From Albidovulum sp. (GTDB lineage Bacteria > Pseudomonadota > Alphaproteobacteria > Rhodobacterales > Rhodobacteraceae): a stretch of 64,000 nucleotides of DNA. The notes below the pieces were generated by a model. That model saw only the letters and a program-made list of their open reading frames with translations. It made no database searches and was not told the DNA's origin. A program made the position numbers and the translations under genes. Positions 1 through 7,081 of this stretch are shown here, piece by piece (the first letter of the stretch is position 1; each line of letters begins with the position of its first letter). Location: the NCBI GenBank assembly GCA_020637635.1, contig JACKKB010000006.1, positions 62,001 to 126,000 of the forward strand. Direction: 5' to 3'.

Positions 1-82
1 GGCGCGGCTCCCGGCGCGGCTGGCCCGCAAGCGTCAAACCCAGAACCAGGGCGGCAGACAGAACGATAACGGCAGTGACCAT
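1..82 (-). CDS. 5' end of an unidentified protein with an N-terminal hydrophobic segment (partial)
   Basis: Only the first 27 codons lie in the window. They start at an ATG preceded by a GGGGA ribosome binding site and read M-V-T-A-V-I-V-L-S-A-A-L-V-L-G-L-T-L-A-G followed by basic residues. This is a membrane anchor or uncleaved signal segment. No family can be named from this fragment. The reading continues beyond position 1. Confidence 0.5.
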   Translation of the reverse strand, partial: MVTAVIVLSAALVLGLTLAGQPRREPR

Positions 83-142
83 ATTGGAAATTCCCCAGTC
101 AGAATATGGCAAGCCTACGCCATTGGCCCGAGCGTGCAAGGC

Positions 143-811
143 CTAACCGGCGGCGGGCAGCTTTTCCCTCAGGAAGGCAAGCGCGACCGAGAGCCCGTCC
201 GGGGCGATTCCATGGCCGGTTCCGCGCATCACATGGGCGTAGATCTCGAACCCCGCCGCGGACAGCGCCCGGCCGGCCCGCTCCATCTCGGCGAAGGGCA
301 CCATCGGGTCCTGGTCGCCATGGACCAGCAGGACCGGCGGCTTCGCACGCGTCTCGGCCGCGAGGCGGTCGGGTTCGAGAAGCCGGCCCGAGAAGGCGAC
401 GAGGCCGGCAACCGGCGCCGGACGGCGCGGCAGCACATGCAGCGCCATCATCGTGCCCTGCGAAAAGCCCAGCACCGCCAGCGCCTCTTCGCCGAGCCCC
501 TCGGCGGCAAGGCGGGCGTCGATGAAGGCGTTCAGGTCATCGGCGGCCCGGGCGAGCCCGGCGGCGGCCTCGGCCTCCGATGAGCCGTCGAGCCAGGGGA
601 TCGGGAACCACTGGCGGCCGAACGGGTTGCCGGCGCAGGGTTCGGGCGCGTCGGGGGCGACGAAGGCGGTGCCCGGCAGATGCGCCCCGAGCGGGTCGGC
701 GAGGCCGAGCAGGTCGTTGCCGTCGGCGCCGTAGCCGTGCAACAGGATCACAAGCGATGTGGCCCTGCCCGAGACTGCGGCCCGACGGCCGAAACCGAGT
801 TCGCGTGTCAC
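143..811 (-). CDS. Alpha/beta-hydrolase carboxylesterase of the phospholipase/carboxylesterase (YpfH-like) family
   Basis: A 222-residue predicted cytosolic serine esterase. The oxyanion-loop motif HGYG is at residues 25-28, the nucleophile elbow GFSQG places the catalytic serine at 117, the acid is Asp168 in HGDQDP and the base is His200 in GTGHG. Length and motif order fit the short esterase family that includes YpfH and acyl-protein thioesterases. The start is a GTG whose GTGA overlaps the stop of the upstream glycosylase by 4 bp, which indicates translational coupling; an ATG further upstream would run deep into that gene. The natural substrate cannot be read from the sequence. Confidence 0.87.
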   Translation of the reverse strand: MTRELGFGRRAAVSGRATSLVILLHGYGADGNDLLGLADPLGAHLPGTAFVAPDAPEPCAGNPFGRQWFPIPWLDGSSEAEAAAGLARAADDLNAFIDARLAAEGLGEEALAVLGFSQGTMMALHVLPRRPAPVAGLVAFSGRLLEPDRLAAETRAKPPVLLVHGDQDPMVPFAEMERAGRALSAAGFEIYAHVMRGTGHGIAPDGLSVALAFLREKLPAAG

Positions 812-1446
812 CGGATTCCCTCGCGCTGCTTCACCAGCCGGTAGTAGGCCCAGAGCGCGCGCGCCGCAACCGCTCGCCACGGGCTCCAGGCCCTTGCCAT
901 GCCGCGGAGCGCCGCCTCGTCCGGGCGCCGGTCGAGATCGAAGATGAGCCGCGCCGCCTCGCGCAGCGCCAGGTCGCCCGGCGCGAAGGCATCCGCCCTG
1001 CCGAGCGCGGTGATGAGATAGATCTCCGCCGTCCATCGGCCGATGCCGGGCAGGGCCACCAGACGCGCGACCACGCTCTCGTCGGGCAGGTCGCGCAAGG
1101 CGGCATAGTCGATATCCGCCTCGGCCAGCGCCAGCGCATGGCGCGCCTTCGGCCGCGAGAGCCCGGCGGCACGAAGCCGCTCCTCGCCGGCCCGGGCAAG
1201 TGCCTGCGCCTCGGTCAGCCCCGCGGCCTTCAGGCGCGCGCATATCGCGGCGGCAGCGGCGGTCGAGACCTGCTGGCCGACGATCGCATCGAGGAGCGCC
1301 GCGAAGCCGTCGGCGCGGCGGCGAAGCGGCAGCGGCCCGGTCAGTGCGAGCGCGGCCGCCAGGCGTGGCTCGCGCGCGGCGAGCCAGGCCGCCCCCTCGG
1401 CGACGCAGGCGTCGCCTGCGATGATGCGGCCGGGCCCGGCGCTCAT
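808..1446 (-). CDS. DNA-3-methyladenine glycosylase II-type (HhH-GPD) DNA repair enzyme
   Basis: A 212-residue base-excision glycosylase predicted to remove alkylated purines from DNA. The helix-hairpin-helix is LPGIGRWTA at residues 132-140 and the catalytic aspartate is Asp158 in FAPGDLAL, the usual spacing for the AlkA superfamily. It lacks the extra N-terminal domain of E. coli AlkA, so it is the compact bacterial type. Its ATG overlaps the stop of the MocR gene upstream (ATGA) and its stop overlaps the esterase start (GTGA), so the three genes form one tightly packed minus-strand operon. I do not see an Ada-type box nearby. Confidence 0.9.
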   Translation of the reverse strand: MSAGPGRIIAGDACVAEGAAWLAAREPRLAAALALTGPLPLRRRADGFAALLDAIVGQQVSTAAAAAICARLKAAGLTEAQALARAGEERLRAAGLSRPKARHALALAEADIDYAALRDLPDESVVARLVALPGIGRWTAEIYLITALGRADAFAPGDLALREAARLIFDLDRRPDEAALRGMARAWSPWRAVAARALWAYYRLVKQREGIR

Positions 1447-2858
1447 ACCGGCAGGTCGCCCGGAGGGTTGCGCAGGAGCCGCGTCATCGCCGCGAGCGCG
1501 CGCACGAAGTCGGGTTCGGGCGAGCGGCCGTCGATGGCGATGCGGATCGCGTTCGGTGCCGAGCCGTCCATCAGCGCGTATTCGTCGGCCGAGCGGACGA
1601 GCACCCCCACCGTCTCTGCCTCGCGCATGAAGGTCGAGGCGCGCCAGCCCATCGGCAGCTTCAGCCAGACGAAGGCCAGCCCGGGCCGCCAGGACAGATC
1701 GTAGCTGCCGAGCGCATTCACCGTCAGCTCCAGGCGCCGCTCGAGCACCGCCTGCGCCTCATCGCGCAGCCGCCCGGCCTCGCCGCTGGTGAGGAGCTGC
1801 TGCATCAGGTCGACAAGCGGGCGGGCGAGGCCGAAATAGGAATGCTGGGCGGCGAGACGGGCATATTCGCCCTGCCCCGTCGGACAGACGATGGCGCCGA
1901 AGCGCAGGCCCGCGGCGATCGATTTGGAGATCGAGCTCACGTGCCATGTGCGCTCGGGCGCGAGCGCGCGCAGCGACGGGGCGCTGGCCTCGCCGACCGA
2001 ATAGCAGTCGTCCTCGATGATCTGCAGGTCGTGGTCGCGGGCAATGGCGACGATCTCGGCGCGGCGTTCCGGCGGCATCTGCGCAGTGGTCGGGTTCTGC
2101 GCCTCGCTGGTCAGGCAGACGATCCGCGCGCCGGTGCGCCGGCAGGTCTCATCGAGCGCTTCGGCCGAAAGCCCGCCGGCGTCGAGCGCCACCGGCACGA
2201 CCTCGGCGCGGGTCAGCCGCGCGGCATGGCGAAAGCCCGGATAGGCCAGTTCCTCGAGCATCACCTGGGGACGTGGCCCCTTCAGGCAGCACTGGAGCGC
2301 CAGGCAGATCGCGTTCTGCCCGCCATGGGACAGCACGACGTCCTCGCCGGAGATCGGTCCGAGACAGCGGTCGGCGAGCCAGTCCGCATAGGCGGCACGC
2401 AGCGCGCCGTCGCGCCGGAGACCGGGATAGCCGAGATAGTCGAACCCGGCCCCGATCATGGCCTCGAGCGCGCGCGCCATGCTTTCGTTCTGGCCGACAT
2501 CGGGAAGCTGGGGGCTGCGCAGGTCGATGAGCGGGTGGCCGGGTGCAACCGGGGGGCGCAGGAGCGCCGGCGCCTCGGGGATGAGCGCCTGATCGGCGCC
2601 GAACCGCGGCCGGTTGCGGGCGACGAAGGTGCCGCGGCCGACGGTGGCGTCGAGAAGCCCCTCCTGGGTCGCGATCTGATAGGCGCGCGCCACCGTGCCG
2701 GGGGTGATGCCGAGCGACCATGCCAGCGTCCGGACCGGCGGCAGCCGATGCCCGGGGCCGAGACTGCCGCCGCGCACCGCGTCGCGCAGCGCCCTTACAA
2801 GGCCGAGGTATTTCGGCCCGTCATAGCCGGAGAGATCGGGCTGCCATTTTGTATCCAT
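1443..2858 (-). CDS. MocR-type transcriptional regulator (GntR winged helix fused to class-I aminotransferase domain)
   Basis: A 471-residue PLP-dependent regulator. A GntR-type winged helix occupies roughly residues 14-82 (LPPVRTLAWSLGITPGTVAR), followed by an aspartate-aminotransferase fold with the PLP-binding lysine at about 312 in SSISKS and the YPG/YLGYPG substrate-loop motif at about 141. Start chosen at the ATG at 2858: the open frame continues 60 codons upstream but that part runs through the palindromic operator region and looks non-coding. The first codon lies inside a perfect dyad (TTGTAT-CC-ATACAA), which suggests autorepression. Divergent from a DUF1127 gene, a recurring arrangement for MocR proteins. 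The effector is unknown. Confidence 0.9.
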   Translation of the reverse strand: MDTKWQPDLSGYDGPKYLGLVRALRDAVRGGSLGPGHRLPPVRTLAWSLGITPGTVARAYQIATQEGLLDATVGRGTFVARNRPRFGADQALIPEAPALLRPPVAPGHPLIDLRSPQLPDVGQNESMARALEAMIGAGFDYLGYPGLRRDGALRAAYADWLADRCLGPISGEDVVLSHGGQNAICLALQCCLKGPRPQVMLEELAYPGFRHAARLTRAEVVPVALDAGGLSAEALDETCRRTGARIVCLTSEAQNPTTAQMPPERRAEIVAIARDHDLQIIEDDCYSVGEASAPSLRALAPERTWHVSSISKSIAAGLRFGAIVCPTGQGEYARLAAQHSYFGLARPLVDLMQQLLTSGEAGRLRDEAQAVLERRLELTVNALGSYDLSWRPGLAFVWLKLPMGWRASTFMREAETVGVLVRSADEYALMDGSAPNAIRIAIDGRSPEPDFVRALAAMTRLLRNPPGDLPV

Positions 2859-2935
2859 ACAATATTGTCCTAGACGGCGAGCACGGGCGTATGTACCGTC
2901 ATTGCTACCAGAGACCCGCAATTGTATCAACACAA
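2849..2935. promoter_or_regulatory. Operator cluster between the MocR gene and the DUF1127 gene
   Basis: Three dyads are visible. TTGTAT-CC-ATACAA at 2849-2862 is a perfect 6-2-6 palindrome that covers the MocR start codon. ACAATATTGT at 2859-2868 is a perfect 10-bp palindrome overlapping it. TTGTAT-CA-ACACAA at 2922-2935 repeats the first dyad with one mismatch, just before the DUF1127 gene. The two TTGTAT dyads lie in the same orientation, 73 bp apart. GntR/MocR proteins commonly bind such spaced repeats; assignment to this MocR protein is inference. Confidence 0.6.
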
Positions 2936-2944
2936 AGTTTCGCC

Positions 2945-3163
2945 ATGACACGCCTGACGCCCCAAACCCTGCCGCTTCCCCTCGCCCTTGCCGACCGCCT
3001 CGGATCGGTTGTGCACCGTGTGGCCGAACAGGTGACAACGGCGCACCAGGCCGCGCGGAGCCGCCGGGCGCTCGCCCGGCTCGAGCCGCACCGGCTCGAT
3101 GACATCGGCGTTTCGGAAAGCGCCCGCGCCAGGGAACTGGCGCGACCCTTCTGGAATGTCTGA
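2945..3163 (+). CDS. DUF1127 domain protein (small basic, YjiS-like)
   Basis: A 72-residue protein. The DUF1127 core is at residues 37-70: R-R-A-L-A-R-L-E-P-H-R-L-D-D-I-G-V-S, then an Arg-rich stretch and the terminal R-P-F-W. In Rhodobacter sphaeroides a DUF1127 protein (CcaF1) binds RNA and affects stability of co-transcribed stress small RNAs; whether this one does is inference. The start is the ATG at 2945; the frame is open further upstream but reads through the operator. It is monocistronic, with a strong terminator 33 bp after the stop. The A/T-rich upstream region contrasts with its surroundings. Confidence 0.85.
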   Translation: MTRLTPQTLPLPLALADRLGSVVHRVAEQVTTAHQAARSRRALARLEPHRLDDIGVSESARARELARPFWNV

Positions 3164-3195
3164 GGGTCCCCGCATCCCCGAGGGACCACTTCCTG

Positions 3196-3221
3196 GGCCG
3201 GACTTTGTCCGGCCTCTTTTT
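3196..3221 (+). terminator. Rho-independent terminator of the DUF1127 gene
   Basis: GGCCGGAC-TTT-GTCCGGCC forms a perfect 8-bp stem with a 3-nt loop, followed by TCTTTTT. A second dyad, GGTCCC...GGGACC, lies between the stop codon and this stem (about 3166-3186), so the 3' UTR has two hairpins. Confidence 0.9.
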
Positions 3222-3244
3222 GTCGCGGAACGGTCCCGGGACGC

Positions 3245-4117
3245 ATGACCGAGATCACGCTGCACCAGGCCGACGCCTTCACCGACCGCCCCTTTTCGGG
3301 CAATCCGGCCGCCGTGGTCGTCACCGAGGCGCCGCTCGACGCGGCTCTCATGCAGGCGATCGCGGCCGAGATGAACCTCTCCGAGACCGCCTTCGTGACC
3401 CCTGCCGCCGCCGAGGACCATGGCGGCGACGCTGCCGGGTCCGACGGCGGGATCTGGGCGATCCGCTGGTTCACGCCGACACTCGAGGTCCCGTTCTGCG
3501 GCCACGCGACGCTGGCCGCCACGCATGTGATGGCGGCCGAGCTCGGTCTCGGGTCACGCTTTCGCTTCGTGACCGCAAGGGTCGGCACGCTGGCGGCAGC
3601 GCAGACCGGGCCGGGGCGCTATGCGCTCGACCTGCCGCGGCTGGAACCGGAGCCGCTCGACCACGTGCCCGCGGCGATCGCGGGCCTTTTCGGCACGCCG
3701 CCCCGTGCGGCCTTCGGCACTTTCGAGAACCTCTTCGTCGAGCTGGGCGACGCCGGGGCGGTGCGCGGCTTTCGCGCCGACCCGGCGGCCATCCTTGCCG
3801 CGACCGCCGCCGCCGGGCTGCCGACGGCAGGGCTTGGCATCACCGCTGAGGGCGGCAGGACGCCCGCGGGCGAGCCCGTCGACTTCACCTCGCGCTATTT
3901 CGCGCCGGCGCACGGCATCGCCGAGGACCCGGTGACCGGCTCGGCGCATGCCACGCTCGCGCCCTGGTGGGCCGGGCGGCTCGGGCGCGGTGATCTTCGC
4001 GCCCATCAGGCGTCCGCGCGCGGCGGCCTGATCGGCTGCCGCGTTACCGGGACACGTGTGGAACTGACCGGCGACGCCGTAACGGTCCTTGCGGCACGCC
4101 TGCGTCTGCCGGGCTGA
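3245..4117 (+). CDS. PhzF-family isomerase/epimerase
   Basis: A 290-residue protein of the PhzF (phenazine biosynthesis-like, diaminopimelate-epimerase fold) family. Seen: A-F-T-D-R-P-F-S-G-N-P near residue 11, the catalytic glutamate Glu47 in L-S-E-T-A-F, the P-F-C-G-H-A-T-L motif at 83-90 and the D-P-V-T-G-S-A-H motif in the second half. Length is typical. No phenazine pathway genes are near, so it is one of the many housekeeping PhzF homologues with unknown substrate. The ATG at 3245 follows GGGAC and lies 24 bp after the preceding terminator, so transcription probably starts very close to the gene. Confidence 0.9.
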   Translation: MTEITLHQADAFTDRPFSGNPAAVVVTEAPLDAALMQAIAAEMNLSETAFVTPAAAEDHGGDAAGSDGGIWAIRWFTPTLEVPFCGHATLAATHVMAAELGLGSRFRFVTARVGTLAAAQTGPGRYALDLPRLEPEPLDHVPAAIAGLFGTPPRAAFGTFENLFVELGDAGAVRGFRADPAAILAATAAAGLPTAGLGITAEGGRTPAGEPVDFTSRYFAPAHGIAEDPVTGSAHATLAPWWAGRLGRGDLRAHQASARGGLIGCRVTGTRVELTGDAVTVLAARLRLPG

Positions 4118-4119
4118 TC

Positions 4120-4374
4120 TCAGCCGGCGATCGCCTCGATGGCGATCGAGCGCCGCTTCAGCTCGGCATAGAGCGCCGGCAGAACGCGGGTCTGGTTGAC
4201 GGCATGGCGCAGCGCATCGCGAATGACGCTTTCCTTCGCCTGGCTGCGGACGCGCCAGACCAGACGGCGCCGGACGCCATCGTCATAGACGATTTCGACC
4301 GCCCCCCCGGGATTGCTGCGCAACCCAAGAACGTCGAAGCCCCCAAGGGAGCTGTGGTAGGAATGAACGGGCAT
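4120..4374 (-). CDS. Small conserved-looking hypothetical protein (84 aa)
   Basis: I do not recognise this protein. It is 84 residues, with no signal peptide or membrane segment. The first half is rich in Gly/Ser and short hydrophobics (L-G-G-F-D-V-L-G-L-R-S-N-P-G-G-A-V-E-I-V-Y-D broken into a likely beta-rich part), the second half is basic and helical with many Ala/Arg. An AAGAG site precedes the ATG by a short spacer. It ends 2 bp from the convergent PhzF stop. Coding is supported by a start, SD and compact fit between two genes; function unknown. Confidence 0.6.
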   Translation of the reverse strand: MPVHSYHSSLGGFDVLGLRSNPGGAVEIVYDDGVRRRLVWRVRSQAKESVIRDALRHAVNQTRVLPALYAELKRRSIAIEAIAG

Positions 4375-4549
4375 TGAACTGCTCTTTTTTGACTGCCTCT
4401 GCGTGCACCATCACCGCGGCGGGGGCACTCGGTCAAGCGAGGCGGGGTCAAGAGCGCGTGAGCGCGGCAGGAACGCCACAAGATCGGCAGGAGTTGCGCG
4501 GAAACCCGCCGCTTCGGGCCCCTGGCGCGACCGCGGCGACCGACGCGCG

Positions 4550-4578
4550 AACGGCCGCGCCCGGGGGGCGCGGCCGTT
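4550..4578 (-). terminator. Hairpin terminator downstream of rpsI
   Basis: AACGGCCGCGCC at 4550-4561 pairs perfectly with GGCGCGGCCGTT at 4567-4578 around a 5-nt loop: a 12-bp GC-rich stem starting 19 bp after the rpsI stop. The T-run on the minus strand is weak. The rest of 4375-4549 contains no gene that I can support. Confidence 0.7.
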
Positions 4579-4597
4579 GCAGCGACATCGGCTGCGA

Positions 4598-5086
4598 TCA
4601 GCGCTTGGAGAACTGGAACGAGCGGCGGGCCTTGGCCTTGCCGTATTTCTTCCGTTCCACGACGCGGCTGTCGCGGGTCAGGAAACCCGCGGCCTTGAGC
4701 GCCGGACGCAACGCGGGCTCATAGAGTTGCAGCGCCTTGGAGATACCGTGCTTGACCGCGCCGGCCTGGCCCGAGAGCCCGCCGCCGGCGACCGTCGCCA
4801 TCACGTCGAACTGGCCTTCGACATTGGCGATCTGGAAGGGCTGGCGCAGGATCATCTGCAGCACCGGGCGGGCGAAGTATTTCGCCATTTCCTTGCCGTT
4901 CACCGTGACCTTGCCGGAGCCCGGCTTGATCCAGACCCGGGCGACCGCATCCTTGCGCTTGCCGGTGGCATAGGAGCGGCCGAGCGCATCGCGCTGCGGT
5001 TCGCGCGGCGCTTCGACCGGCGCCGCAGCCGGCGTGCCTTCGACCGCCGACTTCAGATCGTCGAGGGATTTGATGTCTTCGGCCAT
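4598..5086 (-). CDS. rpsI: 30S ribosomal protein S9
   Basis: A 162-residue S9. The universally conserved C-terminal half is clear ([14 protein letters not shown] at about 40-53, [10 protein letters not shown], and the basic tail ending F-Q-F-S-K-R that reaches the ribosomal P site). An N-terminal extension of about 35 acidic/Ala-Pro residues is typical of alphaproteobacterial S9. It is the second gene of the rplM-rpsI operon: its ATG is separated from the rplM stop by one base. Terminator at 4550-4578. Confidence 0.98.
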   Translation of the reverse strand: MAEDIKSLDDLKSAVEGTPAAAPVEAPREPQRDALGRSYATGKRKDAVARVWIKPGSGKVTVNGKEMAKYFARPVLQMILRQPFQIANVEGQFDVMATVAGGGLSGQAGAVKHGISKALQLYEPALRPALKAAGFLTRDSRVVERKKYGKAKARRSFQFSKR

Positions 5087-5087
5087 C

Positions 5088-5552
5088 TTACGCGCTCCGG
5101 GAGTTCTTCGGGTTCATCGACTTGACGTCGAGCACTTCGGGCGCTTGCGCCTCGTGCGGATGATCGGCGCCGGCATAGACGCGCAGATGCGTCATCTGCA
5201 GCTTGCCGAGCCGGTTGCGCGTGATCATGCGTTCGACCGCCTTGATCACCACGCGCTCGGGATGGGCGCCGTCGAGCACCTGCTCGGCGGTGCGGAACTT
5301 GATGCCGCCCGGATAGCCGGTATGCCAGTAGTAACGCTTGTCGGCACGCTTGTTGCCGGTCATCTGCACCTTGTCGGCGTTGATGACGATCACGTTGTCG
5401 CCCATGTCCATATGCGGCGTGAACGTGGGTTTGTGCTTGCCACGCAGGCGGTTGGCGACGATCGTGGCGAGGCGGCCGAGAACGACGCCCTCGGCGTCGA
5501 TCAGGATCCACTTCTTCTCGATCTCCGCCGGTTTCGCGGTGTAGGTCTTCAT
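5088..5552 (-). CDS. rplM: 50S ribosomal protein L13
   Basis: A 154-residue L13 with the family hallmarks K-W-I-L-I-D-A-E-G near residue 14, L-G-R-L-A-T near 26, the [13 protein letters not shown] region at 46-60, and [10 protein letters not shown] at 73-82. First gene of the conserved rplM-rpsI operon. The leader is 65 nt from the proposed -10 element (promoter at 5617-5645), leaving little room for an attenuator; no leader hairpin is obvious. Confidence 0.98.
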   Translation of the reverse strand: MKTYTAKPAEIEKKWILIDAEGVVLGRLATIVANRLRGKHKPTFTPHMDMGDNVIVINADKVQMTGNKRADKRYYWHTGYPGGIKFRTAEQVLDGAHPERVVIKAVERMITRNRLGKLQMTHLRVYAGADHPHEAQAPEVLDVKSMNPKNSRSA

Positions 5553-5616
5553 TGTCTGCCCCTGGTCCTCGGCATCGCGGAAAGGCGCCCGCAGCGGCGG
5601 GCGATCTGGATGCGGG

Positions 5617-5645
5617 CTTTTCCATCATCCCCGCGGTGCAGTCAA
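5617..5645 (-). promoter_or_regulatory. Candidate sigma70-type promoter of rplM-rpsI
   Basis: Reading the minus strand: TTGACT, 17-bp spacer, GAAAAG, then CCCGC. The -10 is poor (3 of 6) but the whole arrangement matches the rplU promoter at 19741-19769 (TTGACT, 17 bp, GATAAG, CCCGC), which supports both. The remaining gap (5646-5731) holds an A/T-rich stretch and a small GGTAT/ATACC hairpin downstream of the thioesterase gene. Confidence 0.5.
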
Positions 5646-5731
5646 GGGAAACTGCCGCTGTTTATTCATTGTATTTCAATGCTTTGCAAAATAGGTATTC
5701 AAATACCCCAAAGCCAGGCGCCCCTCCCGGC

Positions 5732-6163
5732 TCAGAACTGCTCGCGCCGGGGCGGAATCGAATAGGTCATGTTCGACCGCGCGACCGGCGCGTCGCTGCC
5801 CTCGGAGCGGATCAGCACATCGCCCACGGCAAGGACCCGGCCGAGCTTCAGGAGCCGCGCCTCGGCCAGAAGATCCACGCCGGCGGCGGGCTTGCGCAGG
5901 AAATCGACCGTGCCGTTGGTCGTGACCGCCAGGGCGACCGGGCCGATGCGCGCCAGGATCGCCAGATAGACAGCGACATCGGCGAGGGCGAAGATCGAAG
6001 GGCCGGAGACCGTGCCACCCGGGCGCAGGTGCCGGTCGTCCACCTTCAGCCGCATCACGATCCCGTCCGCGGTCAGCCGCTCGACCCGGAACTCCTCGGC
6101 GACCTGGGCAAAGGCGCGCCGCATGAAGGCCATGAGCTCGGCCTCGGTCATCACCGCTTGCAT
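5732..6163 (-). CDS. PaaI-family hotdog thioesterase
   Basis: A 143-residue single hotdog domain. Seen: the H-L-R-P-G-G-T-V-S-G-P motif at about residue 47, the A-D-V-A helix that follows it, and the T-T-N-G-T-V-D-F-L-R strand. These fit PaaI/YdiI-type acyl-CoA thioesterases, which hydrolyse aryl- or medium-chain acyl-CoA in the cytosol. The ATG at 6163 has GGGAGG 4 nt upstream; the internal Met5 has none. Divergent from the crotonase at 6219, with only 55 bp between, so the two promoters overlap and the pair may be co-regulated. Confidence 0.85.
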   Translation of the reverse strand: MQAVMTEAELMAFMRRAFAQVAEEFRVERLTADGIVMRLKVDDRHLRPGGTVSGPSIFALADVAVYLAILARIGPVALAVTTNGTVDFLRKPAAGVDLLAEARLLKLGRVLAVGDVLIRSEGSDAPVARSNMTYSIPPRREQF

Positions 6164-6218
6164 CTTCCCTCCCGCTCTTTCGCCGCCTAAGGTTTCGCCA
6201 AAGGAAGGGATTGGCAAG

Positions 6219-7025
6219 ATGAAGGACGACATTCTTCTGCGCGCCGATGCGGACGGCATTGCCACGCTCACGCTGAATGCGCCGGGCAGTCTCAATGCGC
6301 TCTCGGATGCGATGCTGGCGGCGCTGAAGGCGGAATTCGCCCGGCTCGGCCCCGACCGATCGGTGCGTGCGATCGTGCTCAGGGGGGCGGGCAAGGCGTT
6401 CTGCGCCGGCCACGACCTGAAGGAGATGCAGGCGGGCCGGCAGGCAGAGGACCGGGGTCGCGCCTATTTCGCCGATCTCTTCGCGCGCTGCGCCGAGGTC
6501 ATGCAGATGATCCCCGCCCTGCCCCAGCCGGTCATCGCCGAGGCGCATGGCATCGCCACCGCCGCGGGCTGCCAGCTCGTCGCCTCCTGCGACATGGCGG
6601 TGGCGGCCTATGGCACGCGCTTTGGCGTCAACGGGGTGAACATCGGGCTTTTCTGTTCGACCCCGATGGTCGCGCTTTCCCGCAACGTGCCGCGCAAGGT
6701 CGCCTTCGAGATGCTGACGACGGGTGCCTTCATCGATGCCGAGCGCGCGGTTGCGGTCGGGCTCATCAACAAGGCGGTGCCGCATGAGGCGCTCGGCGCC
6801 GAGACCCGGGCTCTGGCCGGGACCGTGGCGGACAGGCTCGCCGCCGCGGTGAAGATCGGCAAGCGCGCCTTCTACGACCAGATCGAGATGACCCGGGCCG
6901 AGGCCTACGACCATGCGGCGGCCGTGATGGTCGAGAACATGCTCTGGCGCGATACCGACGAAGGGATCGCGGCCTTCATCGAAAAGCGGGCGCCGAATTG
7001 GGCGCGCGACCGCGACGCGACCTGA
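6219..7025 (+). CDS. Enoyl-CoA hydratase/isomerase family protein (ECHDC3-like)
   Basis: A 268-residue crotonase. The oxyanion-hole segment G-K-A-F-C-A-G-H-D-L-K-E-M is at about 63-75 and the second one H-G-I-A-T-A-A-G-C-Q-L at about 109-119. The region where catalytic glutamates usually lie reads F-G-V-N-G-V-N-I-G-L-F-C-S-T-P, the sequence typical of ECHDC3-type members, so classical hydratase activity is doubtful. SD AAGGAAGGGA precedes the ATG at 6219. Divergent partner of the thioesterase, suggesting a joint role in acyl-CoA metabolism. Confidence 0.85.
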   Translation: MKDDILLRADADGIATLTLNAPGSLNALSDAMLAALKAEFARLGPDRSVRAIVLRGAGKAFCAGHDLKEMQAGRQAEDRGRAYFADLFARCAEVMQMIPALPQPVIAEAHGIATAAGCQLVASCDMAVAAYGTRFGVNGVNIGLFCSTPMVALSRNVPRKVAFEMLTTGAFIDAERAVAVGLINKAVPHEALGAETRALAGTVADRLAAAVKIGKRAFYDQIEMTRAEAYDHAAAVMVENMLWRDTDEGIAAFIEKRAPNWARDRDAT

Positions 7026-7037
7026 GGCCCGGGGAGC

Positions 7038-7055
7038 GCGGGCGCGCGCGCCCGC
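7038..7055. terminator. GC-rich palindrome between convergent genes, possible bidirectional terminator
   Basis: An 18-bp perfect palindrome (GCGGGCGCG/CGCGCCCGC) lies midway between the convergent crotonase and carboxypeptidase genes. No T-run follows on either strand, so termination is plausible but unproven. Confidence 0.4.
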
Positions 7056-7081
7056 ATCGGCTTGCCGGCGGGCCCGCCCCG

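Noticed and set aside
2858..3038. N-terminal extension of the MocR gene to 3038
   Set aside because: The additional codons run through the A/T-rich dyads and overlap the DUF1127 gene. The ATG at 2858 gives the standard GntR start.
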